Assembly: GCF_000005505.3 (NCBI RefSeq)
Contig: NC_016134.3
Span: 38,068,150-38,132,149 of the forward strand
Length of the DNA: 64,000 nt
Direction: 5' to 3'
Source: Brachypodium distachyon
Taxonomy: Eukaryota > Streptophyta > Magnoliopsida > Poales > Poaceae
A program made the translations under genes and the position numbers. The notes beneath the pieces are model-generated. The model saw nothing but the letters and a program-made list of their open reading frames with translations, was not told where the DNA came from and searched no databases. Below, in pieces: positions 46,440 through 59,255 of this stretch. Numbering within the stretch: position 1 is the stretch's first letter; each line of letters begins with the position of its first letter.

Positions 46440-48608
46440 CTCCACACGATAGTAGCAGTATCATTATAGATATTTGCAAAATCTAAGACAGATCAAGACA
46501 CGAGTTTCACTTCCCGAGAAACCACGCTAGCAGGGAAAATAGAAGAGAAGGCAGCTGATCTATCCTACCTCTCCCAAAACGGAAACATGCTACACTCGTC
46601 TAGTCGTCTTTCCCGGCGTGCAGCAAGGCTCGGCATAGATTCAGAATGCAATTCTGCATGCTATCCCGCTCTCGATCACTCAGAAATATTTACCCCCCCC
46701 CCCCCACCCCGAATGAGTTCAATGCATAGTGGACTGTCGGATTCCTTCAAAACAAGTGTACCTGCACGTACGTAGGACGTACGCTACACCAGTACTGCAG
46801 AAGCAGGACAATTGTCGTCAATCGTCATTGCTTGGACCAAAGACGGACGGCCATGGCGAGGCCAGCCGCTGAGCACTACTCGACCCTTTAGGTAGGTGAT
46901 GAGAAATTGCACGCTGCAGTCCCACCACCCGGCACAAACAAAGACGGTTCTGCGTTGGAGAGAACAACACAGTTGGCAACGCTACGTGGACACGTGTCCG
47001 GCCCCTTGGCATGCATGCATAGGTGCTGCGTCGACAATTCGACATGGCTAGGCTCCCGTTCCCGTAGCTACGATATGCAAGCCAAAGCCACAACGCAGGA
47101 GAGATCGAGAGAAAAAAGGGATCAGCTGCCTGCCTTTCTCTCCCTGCCTGCTGCCTCTTCGGCTCGAGCCACGACGTACCGCAGCCCGCAGCTTGATCGA
47201 GCGCGGGTGGAAGGCCAAAAGCCAGCGAACTCGCAGCCACGGGCGGCGGGGGCGCGGAGCGTTCAGCTTTTCCCCTTTCCTGCTCCGGACTTCCACACAC
47301 GGCAGCTGGCAAGCAAATTAAGCATGCAGCGCACGCGTGGCAAAAGCTTACACGTACGAATACGTCCAATACACAGCCCCGAATTGGCTGTACGCTCAAA
47401 GGAATTCCGTAAGCTAAACCGTGAAGTCTTCAAGTACAAGTACAAACGTGTGTGCAAGCTCCTCGATCGATCCTCGGGTACCGGCCGTAATGAATGCAGC
47501 AGCCGCGTCCATGTACTGGCACTGATGAAGGAGATGACGAGAGTAAAAACGGAAAGGTGTAGCCAGGGCGCGCGCGGGGGGATAGTAAATGCATGACAGG
47601 ATGCCAAGGTGTGGATCGTCGCTGCTGCAGCTAGCGCGTGCCAAGAGAACCTTAAACATTGCTCGCGGAACGGGGGGGAACCGGGGAGAAGGGAGTTAAT
47701 GCGCACAGATAGAGCTCGGGCGAACGGTTGCGCGTATTAACTCGGGACAAAAAAAGACAAGGGCAATTGGGGGTAGAAGAACGCGAACCAAGAACATGTC
47801 ATGGACACATGGAGTGTGCCGCTAGCTACAGTTCTAGTGCATGGATAGAGGTGGTGGAGAAAAACGTCTTTGGGAGTAATCGATGATCTGACTTCTGAGC
47901 ATAATTAAGCTTGCTACTCCGATCCCCTTGTCAAAAGAAAACTTGCTATTCCTTGCCCGGCCGGACCAAGCACGTAGTACAAGCGCGAGATCAAGCGATG
48001 TGCAAAAACAAGCGAGAGGGGCGTGGAAAGAATTAGACAAACGGATCGGATGAAAGGAACGGGATGCAACAGTTGTCTATACCTACCTTCTTTAGGGGTG
48101 GCATGCAGTAGCTAAGTGGAGCAGTAGCAAACCTAAACGAAGTCATAATTAATGGCCCCGACCCATGGGTAAAATTGTCCCAACGCGCGCGCATGCATGC
48201 AGGTCCCGGCCACACACACACACAAAATAAAGAGCAACACGGAATCCATGCAACCCCAATCCCCAGATACAATTCCTGGCCAGCTGCAACATCAAGTACA
48301 TTCCCGAGAAGAACCAAATCAGCAAATGACCATGGCGCCATAGCTAGGAGTACTAGTACTAAACAAACGAGCAACAGTAACAAAATAAATAAAGAACCAC
48401 CTAAAGCCAAGAACGAAGGGTGGCTACAGATTAACCTAAGCCATGCACCGCTCGCTAGCTAGCTAGGAGGAGTAAAACACATGCAGCAGGTACCTATCGA
48501 CGGTCCGGAAGCTTAGCCAGCCACGGTGGATCGCTCGGCGCTCGGCGCTCTGGGCCAAGACACGCTTTGCATGCGCCGCGCAATTAAGCTAGGACGATGT
48601 GGACTCCG

Positions 48609-49481
48609 TCAAATGCTGGGCTTCTTGCCGAGCGTGTGCTTGTTGTTGTGCATCCACACCTTGAGGACGTGGCGCTTGACGCCGACCTCGTCGCAGAACT
48701 GCTGCACGGCCGCCTCGTCGTGCTTCTGGATGCGCCACCCGACGCGCTCCGCGAACGCCAGCATCCTGTCCTTCTGCTCCTGGGTGAACTTGGTGCGGAA
48801 CCGCTTCTTGCCGGACCCGGACCCGCCGGACCCGTAGCCGGACGGGCCGGCGCCGCCCAGGGACATGCTGCTCAGTGGGCCCACCGCGGACATGGGCCCC
48901 ACCGCCATCCCGCCGGACAGCTCGTCGGCGTCGTCGCGGCTGTGGGAGGTCGACGGGAGCGCCAGCGGCCGCGGAGGGTGCCCTGCGGCCGCGGCGGCCA
49001 TGGCCATGTGGTGCTGATGGTGGTGGTGCAGGTAGCCCGCGGGCGTCCGGTAGTAAGGGGAGAACTGGTGGTGCGGCACCATGGCCCCGTAGGCGGCCGG
49101 GGAGAACAATGGCGAGGCGCCCTGCACGCCCTCGCCTGCCGGGAACTCGTTCGGCGACTCCCTCCTGTGGAAGTTGCGGTGGCAGGTGCACGCGGCGCAG
49201 CGGAGCGCATCGATTGTGCCTTCCTCGCCCGCGGCGATGAACTCGCCGCAGCCGTCCACGGCGTGCCCCCCGATGCCGACCGCGTGGTTCTTGAGGCACT
49301 CGCGGTACCTGACGCCGGCCGGCGCCTTGGCATCGGCACGCCCCCCGATTCCGGGCTCGCCGGGAGGCTTGTTGGGCGCAATCTCGGCGCCGCCGCCGAG
49401 TGGTGGTGGAGTCTCGTAGCTCGAGCTCACGGGCATCGGCGCCATCTCCTCGTCGGCGTCGTCATGGTCGTCGAAGTCCAT
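48609..49481 (-). CDS. ZHD1: Zinc-finger homeodomain transcription factor, ZHD1-like
   Basis: Plant-specific nuclear regulator; the zinc finger mediates dimerisation and the homeodomain binds ATTA-type sites. Single-exon CDS of 290 aa. The acidic N-terminus [20 protein letters not shown] is followed by the ZF dimerisation domain at about 57-107 ([23 protein letters not shown], then [17 protein letters not shown]) with all expected Cys and His residues. A Pro/His/Ala-rich middle contains HHHHQHH and a poly-Ala run. The atypical homeodomain spans about 225-288 ([20 protein letters not shown], then [11 protein letters not shown], then [20 protein letters not shown]) with the diagnostic W-M-H-N-N recognition helix. 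ATG at 49481 is the first in frame and matches family starts. The CDS is intronless, as is usual for ZHDs. The symbol is by resemblance to rice ZHD1 and by locus context. Confidence 0.95.
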   Translation of the reverse strand: MDFDDHDDADEEMAPMPVSSSYETPPPLGGGAEIAPNKPPGEPGIGGRADAKAPAGVRYRECLKNHAVGIGGHAVDGCGEFIAAGEEGTIDALRCAACTCHRNFHRRESPNEFPAGEGVQGASPLFSPAAYGAMVPHHQFSPYYRTPAGYLHHHHQHHMAMAAAAAGHPPRPLALPSTSHSRDDADELSGGMAVGPMSAVGPLSSMSLGGAGPSGYGSGGSGSGKKRFRTKFTQEQKDRMLAFAERVGWRIQKHDEAAVQQFCDEVGVKRHVLKVWMHNNKHTLGKKPSI

Positions 49482-51946
49482 GCTCGCCGCCGACGGAGCT
49501 AGCTACCCGGCGTTTTCTTGGGATGATGGCTAGCTCTAGCTTTTGGTTTGTGTGAGTGTGTGTGTTCCTGAGAGAGAGAAGGGCTAAGAGAGGCTTAGCA
49601 AGGTTAAGACCGGGATGAAGAGATAAGAGAGGCAGGAGAGTGTGGACACCGTCTGGCTGCCGGTTTTGACGCGCCGCTCACGCTCGCGCTGCACGAAGGC
49701 TGCAGCCAGCTAGCCAGCGCCTTAGCAGGTGATGATGATGTAATGTAAACTCTCTCTTAGCTTCTCTCTGTGTGTGACTGTGTGTAGCTAAACTCGCTTT
49801 CTCTTCTGTTCACCGCTTCCGCTTCCCTCGAGTCGCATTTGTCTGATGTCTCGCGTGTCTCTGGGGGCGTCTTTGCTTGCTGTCTGTCTGGCGGTCCCTC
49901 TCTCCTCCACCTTCGCTTTTCAAGAGGTTTTGGCTCCAGTGCCTTTTAAATTGAGGTTTGGAATATTTGATCGCGACATTTGGTCTTTCTTTTTGCGCAC
50001 CTTTTACATGGATCTGTGGGTGATGTATTTCAGAAAGACCATTTTGGTCAAATGCATAGCACCGCTGCCATGCATGTCCAAACCTTGAGATGTGGTGAAA
50101 AACACATTGGGTGATGACATCCTAGTACTGAGAATCTGTCGCAAAAAAGAAAAATAAATCCTACTGACAGAGGCAGAGAAAGGAATGTGCATTTAACTTC
50201 AGTTTGTCTGAGGCCTCTGACACATCAAGATTACCAACGCACTTAGGCGCCGCAGAATCCCGCACGTGAGAAGGGGATGTCTAATTGTCTAAAGACATGG
50301 TGTTTCCAAAGAAAAGGAAAAAGACTCGTCTAATTGTCCATGGTGCTTCCAGCGTCCATGAGGGCGAAAATCACGCAAGCCACCCTCCAACGGTCAAAAT
50401 AACCTCACGGCAGCATCAAGTACTAACCCGCTATTTTTCGGTGGAGTGATGTAAGCAACACTAGCCTTTCCCAGAGCATCGAGTTGCGGGGCACGTCATT
50501 TTCAAGTCTTAATTGAGTACCTGCCCGCACGCACACATGCAAACAAAACCTTCAATGTACTCCCCACACTGTCCATTTCTACCGTGCAAAATATTGTCTA
50601 GCGTATACGTACGTACGTAGCACTGTGGATTTCCATCCGGCCGGCCGCTAGCTTCGATCTTAGGACGACTACCATAAACTAGCATGCACTTCCAAGCCGT
50701 CATGCAAATCAAGCAAAGCAGGAGGCCGGCCCACGTAGGGTCAGCAGCTGTCCATTTCCATGGTGAATCGACACGAAATGACGGAGGAATAAAACGTAGT
50801 GTAGCAGCCCCGGCCGCCGTCCCGTCCCCGGCCTGGCCACCCGCTGCGTGCGTCCAATATTTCACGGGTCCGGCCGGTCCGTGGCGCGTCCGATCGATGG
50901 GGCAAAAGCGTTGGAAACGGGAACAGATAGGCTACCTAGCACCCTACGCGCGCACGGCCAGCTGCTAACCCATGAGTCCATGACCCATCTCTGGTCCCAG
51001 CTCCAGTCGATCGGTAAACACCCACATCGTCACGACAACTCGCAATAGTTGACCCGGCCGGGTGGTTTCCGTTTCTTCTTGCGTGCCGCTTAACTAGCTA
51101 GTCTCCAATTCCTGCCGCGGCTCGCCGACTTATAATTGCCCATTTTAAGCTAGCCATGCTTTGTCCCATCCGGGTGGCCTGCGCCCATGTCACGGCGGAC
51201 TGCTGCTCCCTGAGGTCAGGATAAGCCTTTGCCTTGTTAAGCTACGCAATCGCCTGCCAGGTGGGTTCACGGCCAAAACACGTGTTTAGTCCCGTGGGCA
51301 TGGGCGCGTGCATGCGCGGTATGTCTCGCCGCTCAAGTGCTCAACGTCACCGGCCGGCTTCACTGTCCTTATTTGCTGCAGCTGGGCGCGGTGGTGGAGC
51401 ACTAGCATGCGTATTTCTGGAAAGTGCGGGGATTTAATTCCGGCGGATCGAGTAGTACGCGGAATATTATTAGGCGGCAGATCGACGCCTTATCTGGTGT
51501 GATAAGGAAAGTGAGAGTCTAAGCACCGCAGGTCCACAGGCTGCTAATCTTGTTAGTCGGCCGCCTAGCACGCGGTGTGGATCAGCCGCGAGCAGCCGCG
51601 CGCGGCCGCGGTGGCGTGGAGACGCCGGCCGGTTGCTTTCGGGCGCCGGCGGTAGCGGCGCTGTGTCTACGTGGACGCGGCAGGGGAGGGGGAGAGCTTT
51701 GTCCTGCCGTGCAGTTGGGCCCACGGTAATTGTCGCGTTCAGTTTCCGTTCATTTTGGCGCGGACCGAATCCAATTCGGGATATTTTGTGGGCCTGTTGA
51801 CAGTTTCGTCACGTATTGTCAGCCCACTTTGGTTGTCCGTAATTCCTCCACCATATGAATTTGAAGAGTAAGATTACAGGCCATACACCATATAGGTTTT
51901 CTTTCATGGAAATGATATTACCAAGAGATAAATACAAGGAATATGC

Positions 51947-52032
51947 TACACCTTCCAGCCAGAATTACTTGTCCTAGATTTAGTATAAAGTTGTACTAAA
52001 TCAGTGACAATTAATTCGGGCCGGAGGCAGTA
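51947..52032. mobile_element. Degenerate Stowaway MITE
   Basis: Ends ACCTTCCAGCCAGAATTA and TAATTCGGGCCGGAGGCAG, flanked by TA; inner TTTAGTATA...TACTAAA pairing. Confidence 0.6.
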
Positions 52033-55000
52033 ATATTTTTCATATCAGTGAAACTTTAGCTTGAATTCAAAGTTTTTAATAAGTACGTATATATATGAAT
52101 CAAGTAAATTGCACCAAAAAGACACAAACCACAAACCCAAAGGTTTTTCAAACTAATACCCACGACTCCGAGATACTAAGATTAATGAGTAACTAAAACA
52201 TGTAATTCGCATATTTAGCCAAATCAATGATCCCGGCTCAAATATCATACTCATAATCCCTTTTTATGGCTCGAGTCCCTACCCATTAGCTTGAGCCCAA
52301 ACGAGTTGTTCTTGAATTTTAAAACTTCTGATTTTTAACAATACAATCAAGAAAGGCAACTACGATTCGTATACAACTTATGTTTTTTTCCCTAGAAACT
52401 TTCGAAACTCCGCTTCAATTTTGTCTAGATATCTTGCTTGAATTGTAAGACTCAAATAGCCGAGCAATTTGGTATCGAGTTTTAACGGTACAATCAAGAA
52501 GACATCTATGATTTTTTTTTGGCTGAAAATTTTGTTTCTATCTGTAGACTTTCAATAATCTACTTCGAATTTGGCAAATATATCTTATTTGAATTTTGAA
52601 TAACAGCTCTAATTTTAACAACACAATTAGAAAGATCAATCGCAATCGTCTATACTTGAAAGATCAATCATTCTTGTTGAGCAACATGAAAAACAATTCT
52701 ACGACAAAGCAAATACATGTATATACCAAGCAACCGGTGAGCCTTTATAAACTGTTTTATTTAAAAGTAGACAATGTTTACAGAAGTTGCACATTTGCTA
52801 AAATGTTACAGTCTTTTATTTTTTACAGCTACACAATTAGTGTGCAAACATGCTCAACTCTGTTTTTGAAGGAAAAAACAAATATGCGAAGCCCAGCCGC
52901 TTTTGTAACCATGGAGACATGCTCCATCATGGCACCATTAACAACTTAGCTTAGTTTTTTATAGTGAGCTTGTGATACTTACATGTGAAACTAGCGCCGG
53001 GTAGCTCAAGCCTCGCTTTAATTTAAACTTGTGTCACCATCAGTAGGATATCTCTCTTGGCCGTGAATGTGATTTCGCACACGGCGTATACAGCTGGTGC
53101 TGCACGCATGCCACAAACTATGTAAAGCGATCGATCTATTCAGTTCAGCTGCGGTATGACGCATGGACCACTGGGCGGGTCATGCACGACCGGAGAATGC
53201 AGGCAGATCGAAGCTACAGAGGAGAGAAAGACGAAACGGAGCGCCAAAACCGTACGTATAGATACATGCAGGTACATGCCACAGTAATTAATTAATGGGT
53301 GATTGCTGCTGCTACGTACCATGTGCTATACTGCTGGGTCCAGCCAGCATGCATGCATGAAGCTGAAGGGACGGGTCACACGTATATATATGCACATGCA
53401 TGAAGCGACGTTACCGCGTCGTCGTTCGTGCATGGTCGATCAGGTGAGCTGGGGAGGGGTGACAGGAGCGGAAGAAAACAAGCGGGTGGCACATACTTGG
53501 CGCTAGCTCCCATTGGCGAGCGCACTTCCGTAAATATTCCAAGTGCACGCAGACGATGATGCTTTAGCTAGACACGCTCTCTGCGCCGCGGCAGGGCATG
53601 CAGGGCATGCAGGGCAAGCAAGCAAAGCAAAGCAAAGGGACGGAAGGAAGGGAGGAGGGGAGTAAAAGCTGGCGCGGGCCGGAGAGTCTGCCGGTGCGTG
53701 CATGTCTGTGCATGTTGCGTGGTTTGGCTCTGCCTGCCGCTACACGCCTCTGGGATCGAGCACAGGGATGCAGAGCAGAGCAGGCAGGCTGCCCTAAGCT
53801 GGTCACGTGACGCGCCTGCCAGGCTGCCATGAGGAGGAGAGGGAGGCCATGCCGTTTTGGCTGCACATACGTACGAGCGTGCACTTCTGATTTCGTTGCT
53901 CGATCCATACTTGCAAATGGCAGTGGACACTAGTTAATTATTTAAGGATCACACCGCATCATCTCTACGTGCAGTACTTAATCAGTTCATTGGGTTCACC
54001 AGTTGATGCGCGTACGGTACGGACAGACAATTGTGAGTGAATTCGAAATTAACTTGGGCGAACAGCTAGACATGTCCCGCCGCACGCAGTGCTGTGCATT
54101 TAGGACACTCACTGAGTACATGTTACGTACGTGGTTTGCAGCTGTGTGCATGCATGGGTCATTCGAGTTTATGTTTTCTTGTGTCAGTAACAGGGCCGCA
54201 AAACGTCGGCCGACTTGACTAGCCCTTGTTGATCGGCACCCCTCATGTTCACCAGCTCAGGTGAGAATGCATCATGCATGCACCTGCCTCTGATCACCAC
54301 ACATTCAGAAACTATATAACTATAAGCATACAGACTTCGAACCGGCCTCTACGCGTACTACTGAACTAAATTTAGAAACGGATCGGAGGGAGCACGGACC
54401 TTAACATGTGTGCATGTACACGTACAGAGTTCGTGATAGGCAGCTGGGCTGCGTTCCACCATCGATCGATCAGCAGCGATATATATGCATGGATCGACGG
54501 ATGCAGCGCCTTGTCCTTAACCACGTACGTCCGGCGGGCCCTGCACGCCCGTGCCGCCCTGGCCATCACCTGCATGCGCGGGCAACAGAAGGTTTTCATG
54601 TTTCAGAACATCGAAACGGGCTACATAGAGATCAGGAAGATAGAGATTAGAGAGAAGTCCAGGAAGAAGACAAAACAAACTGTATGGGGGGTTTGCACTC
54701 ACGTACGTAGTACATCCTGGGGCGTCGTCTGGCCGTGCAGAGCGCATTGGCCGTAGCGTACTGCATGCGTACACGCTTCGGTATGGGCCGGCACGCAGCG
54801 CAGCGCAGTGCAGGGCATTTGGTGCCTTGGTGTGGTGCAGTGTGTGCATTGGCCGGCGCTCAGAAACCTTAAAGCAGCTACAGCTATACGAGCTATAGCT
54901 GAGCTGAACTGACGGAGCCAATTACTCACCGGTGCCGTTCGTGGGATCACGCGCTGTAGCCAGTAGGCGTGGGCTTCTGCGACCGATCTGTACTCGCGCG

Positions 55001-55320
55001 CGGCTAGCGTACGTGCTTTTCCGTGTCGATGCTAGCTGGCTCTGCCTCGGCCGTGCGCTTGCGTTGCGTGTGACCGATCCTCTACTGCCAAAGCGATTTG
55101 GACTTGTCCACTTAGCAGCAGCTCGGTGCTCTCGTTGGGAGGGGTTTTTTGGAGGGGAAAGTGGAGAGAGGGTGAGATAGCGACAAGACGTGGGGAGCTA
55201 GGGCCAGCCGTGTGGTTTCCATTTCTGTTTCCCCACGGGCTTTAATTAGTTCTCCAGCCGAGCTTTCTGTTCTTCAATCGCCCGATTTTGATTGATCTCG
55301 CTGGGATACAGTAATGTTGT

Positions 55321-55437
55321 TACTTCCTCCGAAACATGTTACTTGTCTTAAATTTGCTCAAATTTGAATATATGTATGTTTGAAAAACGTCTAGATAGAT
55401 GTAATATTTCAACAAATAAATCCGGCCGGAGGGAGTA
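55321..55437. mobile_element. Stowaway MITE
   Basis: Left TACTTCCTCCGAAACATG, right TCCGGCCGGAGGGAGTA; interior GTCTAGATAGATGTAATATT is typical. Confidence 0.85.
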
Positions 55438-55540
55438 TGTTTTGCGGTCTCAGATTCCTTCATCTCAGGTTTGTGTGCTGGTATCCGTGAATAGTCTAGC
55501 CTGATGCATGATCTCTATTGTTTCTGCTGAACCACCTTGC

Positions 55541-55960
55541 AGTGTTTGGTTTCGATCTTGCAATAGAAATCGGAGGGGGGAGATCTCTTCCTTAAGAGTA
55601 AGGATGCATCATACCTTCCTAGTGACAGGATCTCAGAACATAAAGAGGTGGAATGGAACGATATGGTTCCTCAAAAATGAATATTCTCTCAATATGTTTA
55701 ACCATCTTATTTCTCTTGGATCGTATAATAATGCATATCTACGTCAGTTAGGAAGATAAGATGATTACAGATGTTTCCCGGGCAATTGCGCGAGACACCA
55801 TGCTAGTTTCTTAAAAAATGTAGAAATAAGTTGGTTTCAAGTGGAACCACTGATTAAAGTGTTTGGTTCGATATAAAAAAGTAGAACGGTTCCATTACAT
55901 TTCGTTCCTATTGAATAGAACCGTTACATTTCATTTCACCTCGCTCTAGAACCAAACACT
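55541..55960. mobile_element. MITE of about 420 bp with AGTGTTTGGTT ends
   Basis: AGTGTTTGGTTTCGA on the left and TAGAACCAAACACT on the right are inverted. A partial inner copy AGTGTTTGGTTCGA lies at about 55858. No target duplication recognised and no coding domain. Confidence 0.6.
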
Positions 55961-58018
55961 ACCTAACATAACAGTAACAAGGGATTATGTTAGGCAAAAA
56001 TAAGATGGTGTTTCAGTTCTGTGCACAGTATGCATGCACCTTCGGCCACCGCGTCTCCCGGGCAAGCTGCAGCATCGGATCCCGCCCGCGTCGGGGTCAT
56101 GCATGCATGGGCACGCATGGCACCTGCTGTGTGAGCTTGCTCGAACAAGATGATGCATGTCCTTTTGGAACACATGTCGTGCTGGTGAAAGGTTCGCAGA
56201 CGTCGGAGAAATGTTTGGACGTGGACTGGCTCCACGAACAAGCTGATGCATGTCTATTTTGGAACCGATGGATAAAGGTAGGATTGGACTGAAGGCTTTG
56301 CCATGTATGCATTTTGTGTAGTCCTAATCCGCTAATCGGGTCATTGTTTCACTTTCAGTCCCAAGCAATCGATCGAATGCGCGCACGTCCCGGCCGGCTG
56401 GGAGAGAGGCAGCTTTCGATAGGCCGGTACGGAGGAAAGCGTGTGGCACGCATTTCATTCTGCCGATGCTTGCGAGACACGAAGTGGTAGTACGTTCACC
56501 TTTGCCCCTTCTTTTGTTCGTGCACAAGATGGACGGACCTACCTAGACTCGTCTCCTTTTCATACGTACGACCTGACGGGCCAGGTTACCACTGCTATTG
56601 CTATCAGAGAACACACACCAAGTTCATCTCGCGAGGACAGATCGAAGAAACGAAGATAAAGGAACGCAAAACGAAGGGAAGAAAAAAAAGTAACTACAAC
56701 AGCACCCAGGGGTGCCAAAATGATAGCACAAACTTGATCTCTTATCATCCACGAAGTTTTCTTCTCGAGCCTTTATCCATCTACAACGCCAAAACCTCTC
56801 TTTTTTGGATCAACACGAATCATCAACTTCTCGATCGTCTGGCAAATCAAATTGTATACTCCTATTTTGGATCAACACGTACGTACGTCTCCATCTCCCG
56901 CAAACAGTGTCCTCATATTTGCAGCATGGGTCGTGATCACCTTCATTCTTCACCAAAAATGTCGCGGAATCTTCATAAAAAAACGGTTGCGGAATCCGAC
57001 CGGTCCGTGCACAGCCTCGTCAACAGACACGATGCTGTTCGCCTTGCGTTTTCCTTTCAATTAATTTGGCTCCATTCGCCGTAGCATAATCACGGTTGCT
57101 GAAGCGGAGGCACGTGCAGGAGCTTTCAATCAGGTCAGGCGTTGCCATCAGCTTGACGGCTTGAGATAGTTAATGGGTAGGTGACAACTGAAAGCACGAG
57201 ATGCAATCCAAGCATGCGATTGACTAATCATGAATCCAGAACTCCCATGGACATGTCAGCCTCACCTCTACTGCTCCCTCGTTACCTTCGTGCAAAAAAT
57301 ATTTTCTCAACGCTCTTGGGTAAAATAGGGAAACATGTATTTTATTAATCTCATGTAAAGAAACGAAATTACAAGTTTTCTTATGAAAATTGCGCTTCGT
57401 GTGGCCTACTAGCATGGCCAACATGACATGTGCGATTGTGGTCTCTTGGTTCATGGGGTTTCGGAAAACTCCCGCTTAATTACGTCCACAGGTCAAGCCT
57501 GCAGACCATCTCCGATTAAGCTGTTGCAATGGTGTCGTCTTCAAGTTTTGTCTTCTCCTTGTGGTCGGTGCAGAAGATGGTGGTGATGAAAAGGAAGAGA
57601 GGGGTGGTATGACCCTGCTCCGTCGATGCTAAGCCACGACCATTCGACCGTGCAGGTGCCGAACGGCGTGCTACGCTGTCTTGTCGATGTACGATGAAGT
57701 GTCTAGCTGACACGCGCCTTGTCAGCTAGACAGGTTGATGAAGTGGCCTTCGCTTCGTTGGTACCTGGCCTGTAAAATGTCCGCCTCGTCGGACCGGACA
57801 GGATGTCTTGCCGTCACCTAGCTTCGGTGCCCAGCAAGAGCATGTGATGTGGTGATGAACTTCATCGGTACATAGACATGTCGGTAGAGTGGCTTCGCCT
57901 CGCCAGTGTTGGGGAAGATGGTTAGATGCCGGAATGCCATCGGCAACGTGGATGAGGGAGTAGACTTGATGTTGAGGACGATGATGTAGGAGCTGTCGGG
58001 GGTGCAAGAGACCTCGGC

Positions 58019-58495
58019 AGGAGTTGGTGAATGGTGCGCCCAAGCGGGCGCCATGTATGGCGGTATCTCGACAGACAACCACGTGGAAGGCCGCCATGAG
58101 CGGCGGCGTGCTGATGCCAGTTGGTGAAGAGCACACCAAGACGGGCGCCGTGTATGACGGTGTCTCAACGGACACTTTGTAGAAGGCCGCCACGAGCGGT
58201 GGCATGCAAATGCCAAGTTGGTGAAGAGTGTGCCAACGCGGGCGCTGTGCATGGCGGTGTCTCAGATGACACCACGTAGAAGGCCGCCATGAGCGGCTGT
58301 GTTCATACATATAACTCATACCTGTGAAAAGTGCGCCAAGGCGGGCGGCATGCGTGGCAGTGTCTCAACGGACACCACGTGGAAGGCCGCCACGAGCGGT
58401 GGCATATTCATGCCAAGTTGGTGAGGACTGCGCCAAGGCGGGAGCCGTGTATGGTGGTGTCTCAACGTACACCACGTAGAAGGTCGCCACGAGCC
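58019..58495. repeat. 97-bp tandem array, five copies
   Basis: AAGGCCGCC (last copy AAGGTCGCC) recurs at 58086, 58183, 58280, 58383 and 58480, giving spacings of 97, 97, 103 and 97. Each unit also has CCAAGTTGGTGA, GCGCCAAGGCGGGCG, and GTGTCTCAACGGACACCACG. Confidence 0.9.
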
Positions 58496-58710
58496 GCGGA
58501 CCTGTGAGCCGACATGCACCTCCCGCCGGTACGGACAACCTGTATGATGTAGACATCGCCCACAACCGCGCAGGCGGCGGCGGTGTTCAGGCTTGCGTTG
58601 TCGATGATGGCCGTTGCGGATGAAGGTAGCGCCCCGCCTAGGTTGGGCACTATGTAGAGGCTCCAGCCCACGACCGACCGTCGAGCATGACGGTGCTCAG
58701 GCGGAGACCT

Positions 58711-58885
58711 GTTGGCTATTGATGAAGACGACGCCTCGATTTGTGCGGGTGTCGGAACGTGACGCTCGTCCTTAGCGTGGTGCCGGGCGGACGCCGGTTG
58801 GTTGTTGATGAAGACGACGCCTCGCATTGTGCGGGCGCCGGAACGTGGCACACCTCCATGACATGGTGCCAACAACGGCGCACGA
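58711..58885. repeat. 86-bp direct duplication
   Basis: GTTGGYTRTTGATGAAGACG followed by ACGCCTCG, TTGTGCGGG and GGAACGTG occurs at 58711 and 58797. Confidence 0.85.
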
Positions 58886-59089
58886 TGGCAATCACGACCA
58901 CGTAGAAAGGTGGTCGTGGGCACCATGCGGCCAAGCTACGGAGATGGCGTCGTCGTCGTTGCTCGAAGCCGTGAGCTTTGCAGCCACGACCTGGTCCTCC
59001 TCTGCATGAGAACAAGAGATTACAGGACATGATATTACCTTCATGCGTGCATGTGTCGATGGTTGGGTGGGCGCCCGGAAACAAGCCAG

Positions 59090-59255
59090 CCGCCTCCACA
59101 CCATTGCGGACGTGCGGGGCGACTACGTGTGACAGCCGCCGCTGCCTTCAAACAAGCCAGCCGCCTTCACACCACGCCGCTGCCTTCACACCACACGTGT
59201 GACAGCCGCCGCCGCCTCCACACCATTGCGGACGTGCGGGGCGACTACGTGCGCA
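59090..59255. repeat. Nested direct repeats around CACCATTGCGGACG
   Basis: CACACCATTGCGGACGTGCG plus GGGCGACTACGTG occurs twice, about 122 bp apart, with three shorter GCCGCYTTCACACCAC units between. Confidence 0.85.

Larger units (their letters stand above)
43168..48608. other. Intergenic, 3' side of ZHD1-like gene; no gene seen
   Basis: Apart from two MITEs it holds no supported gene. Frames at 43297-43910 and 46818-47706 are long only because of GC content, overlap each other on both strands, and lack domains. Runs of GCATGCATGCATGC (for example 43697) and a poly-C tract at about 46692 occur. Confidence 0.5.
49482..57499. other. Intergenic, upstream of ZHD1-like gene; no gene seen
   Basis: 49482-49830 is probably ZHD1 5' UTR/promoter (minus strand), with CT/GT-rich stretches. 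The remaining 7.7 kb shows only MITEs, AT-rich tracts (52000-53000) and scattered GCATGC, TACGTA and CGATCG palindromes. No conserved domain or splice-consistent reading frame was found. Confidence 0.5.

Noticed and set aside
46818..47706. Long open frames on both strands (193-229 residues)
   Set aside because: Mutually overlapping, biased composition, no domain. Explained by high GC and few stops.
48597..49502. 301-residue plus-strand frame opposite the ZHD gene
   Set aside because: Shadow of the ZHD coding sequence, which carries all family motifs on the minus strand.
57726..58319. 197-residue minus-strand frame with repeated MPPLVAAF-type segments
   Set aside because: It is a reading of the 97-bp array, whose unit is not a multiple of three. 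No sign of selection on the protein.
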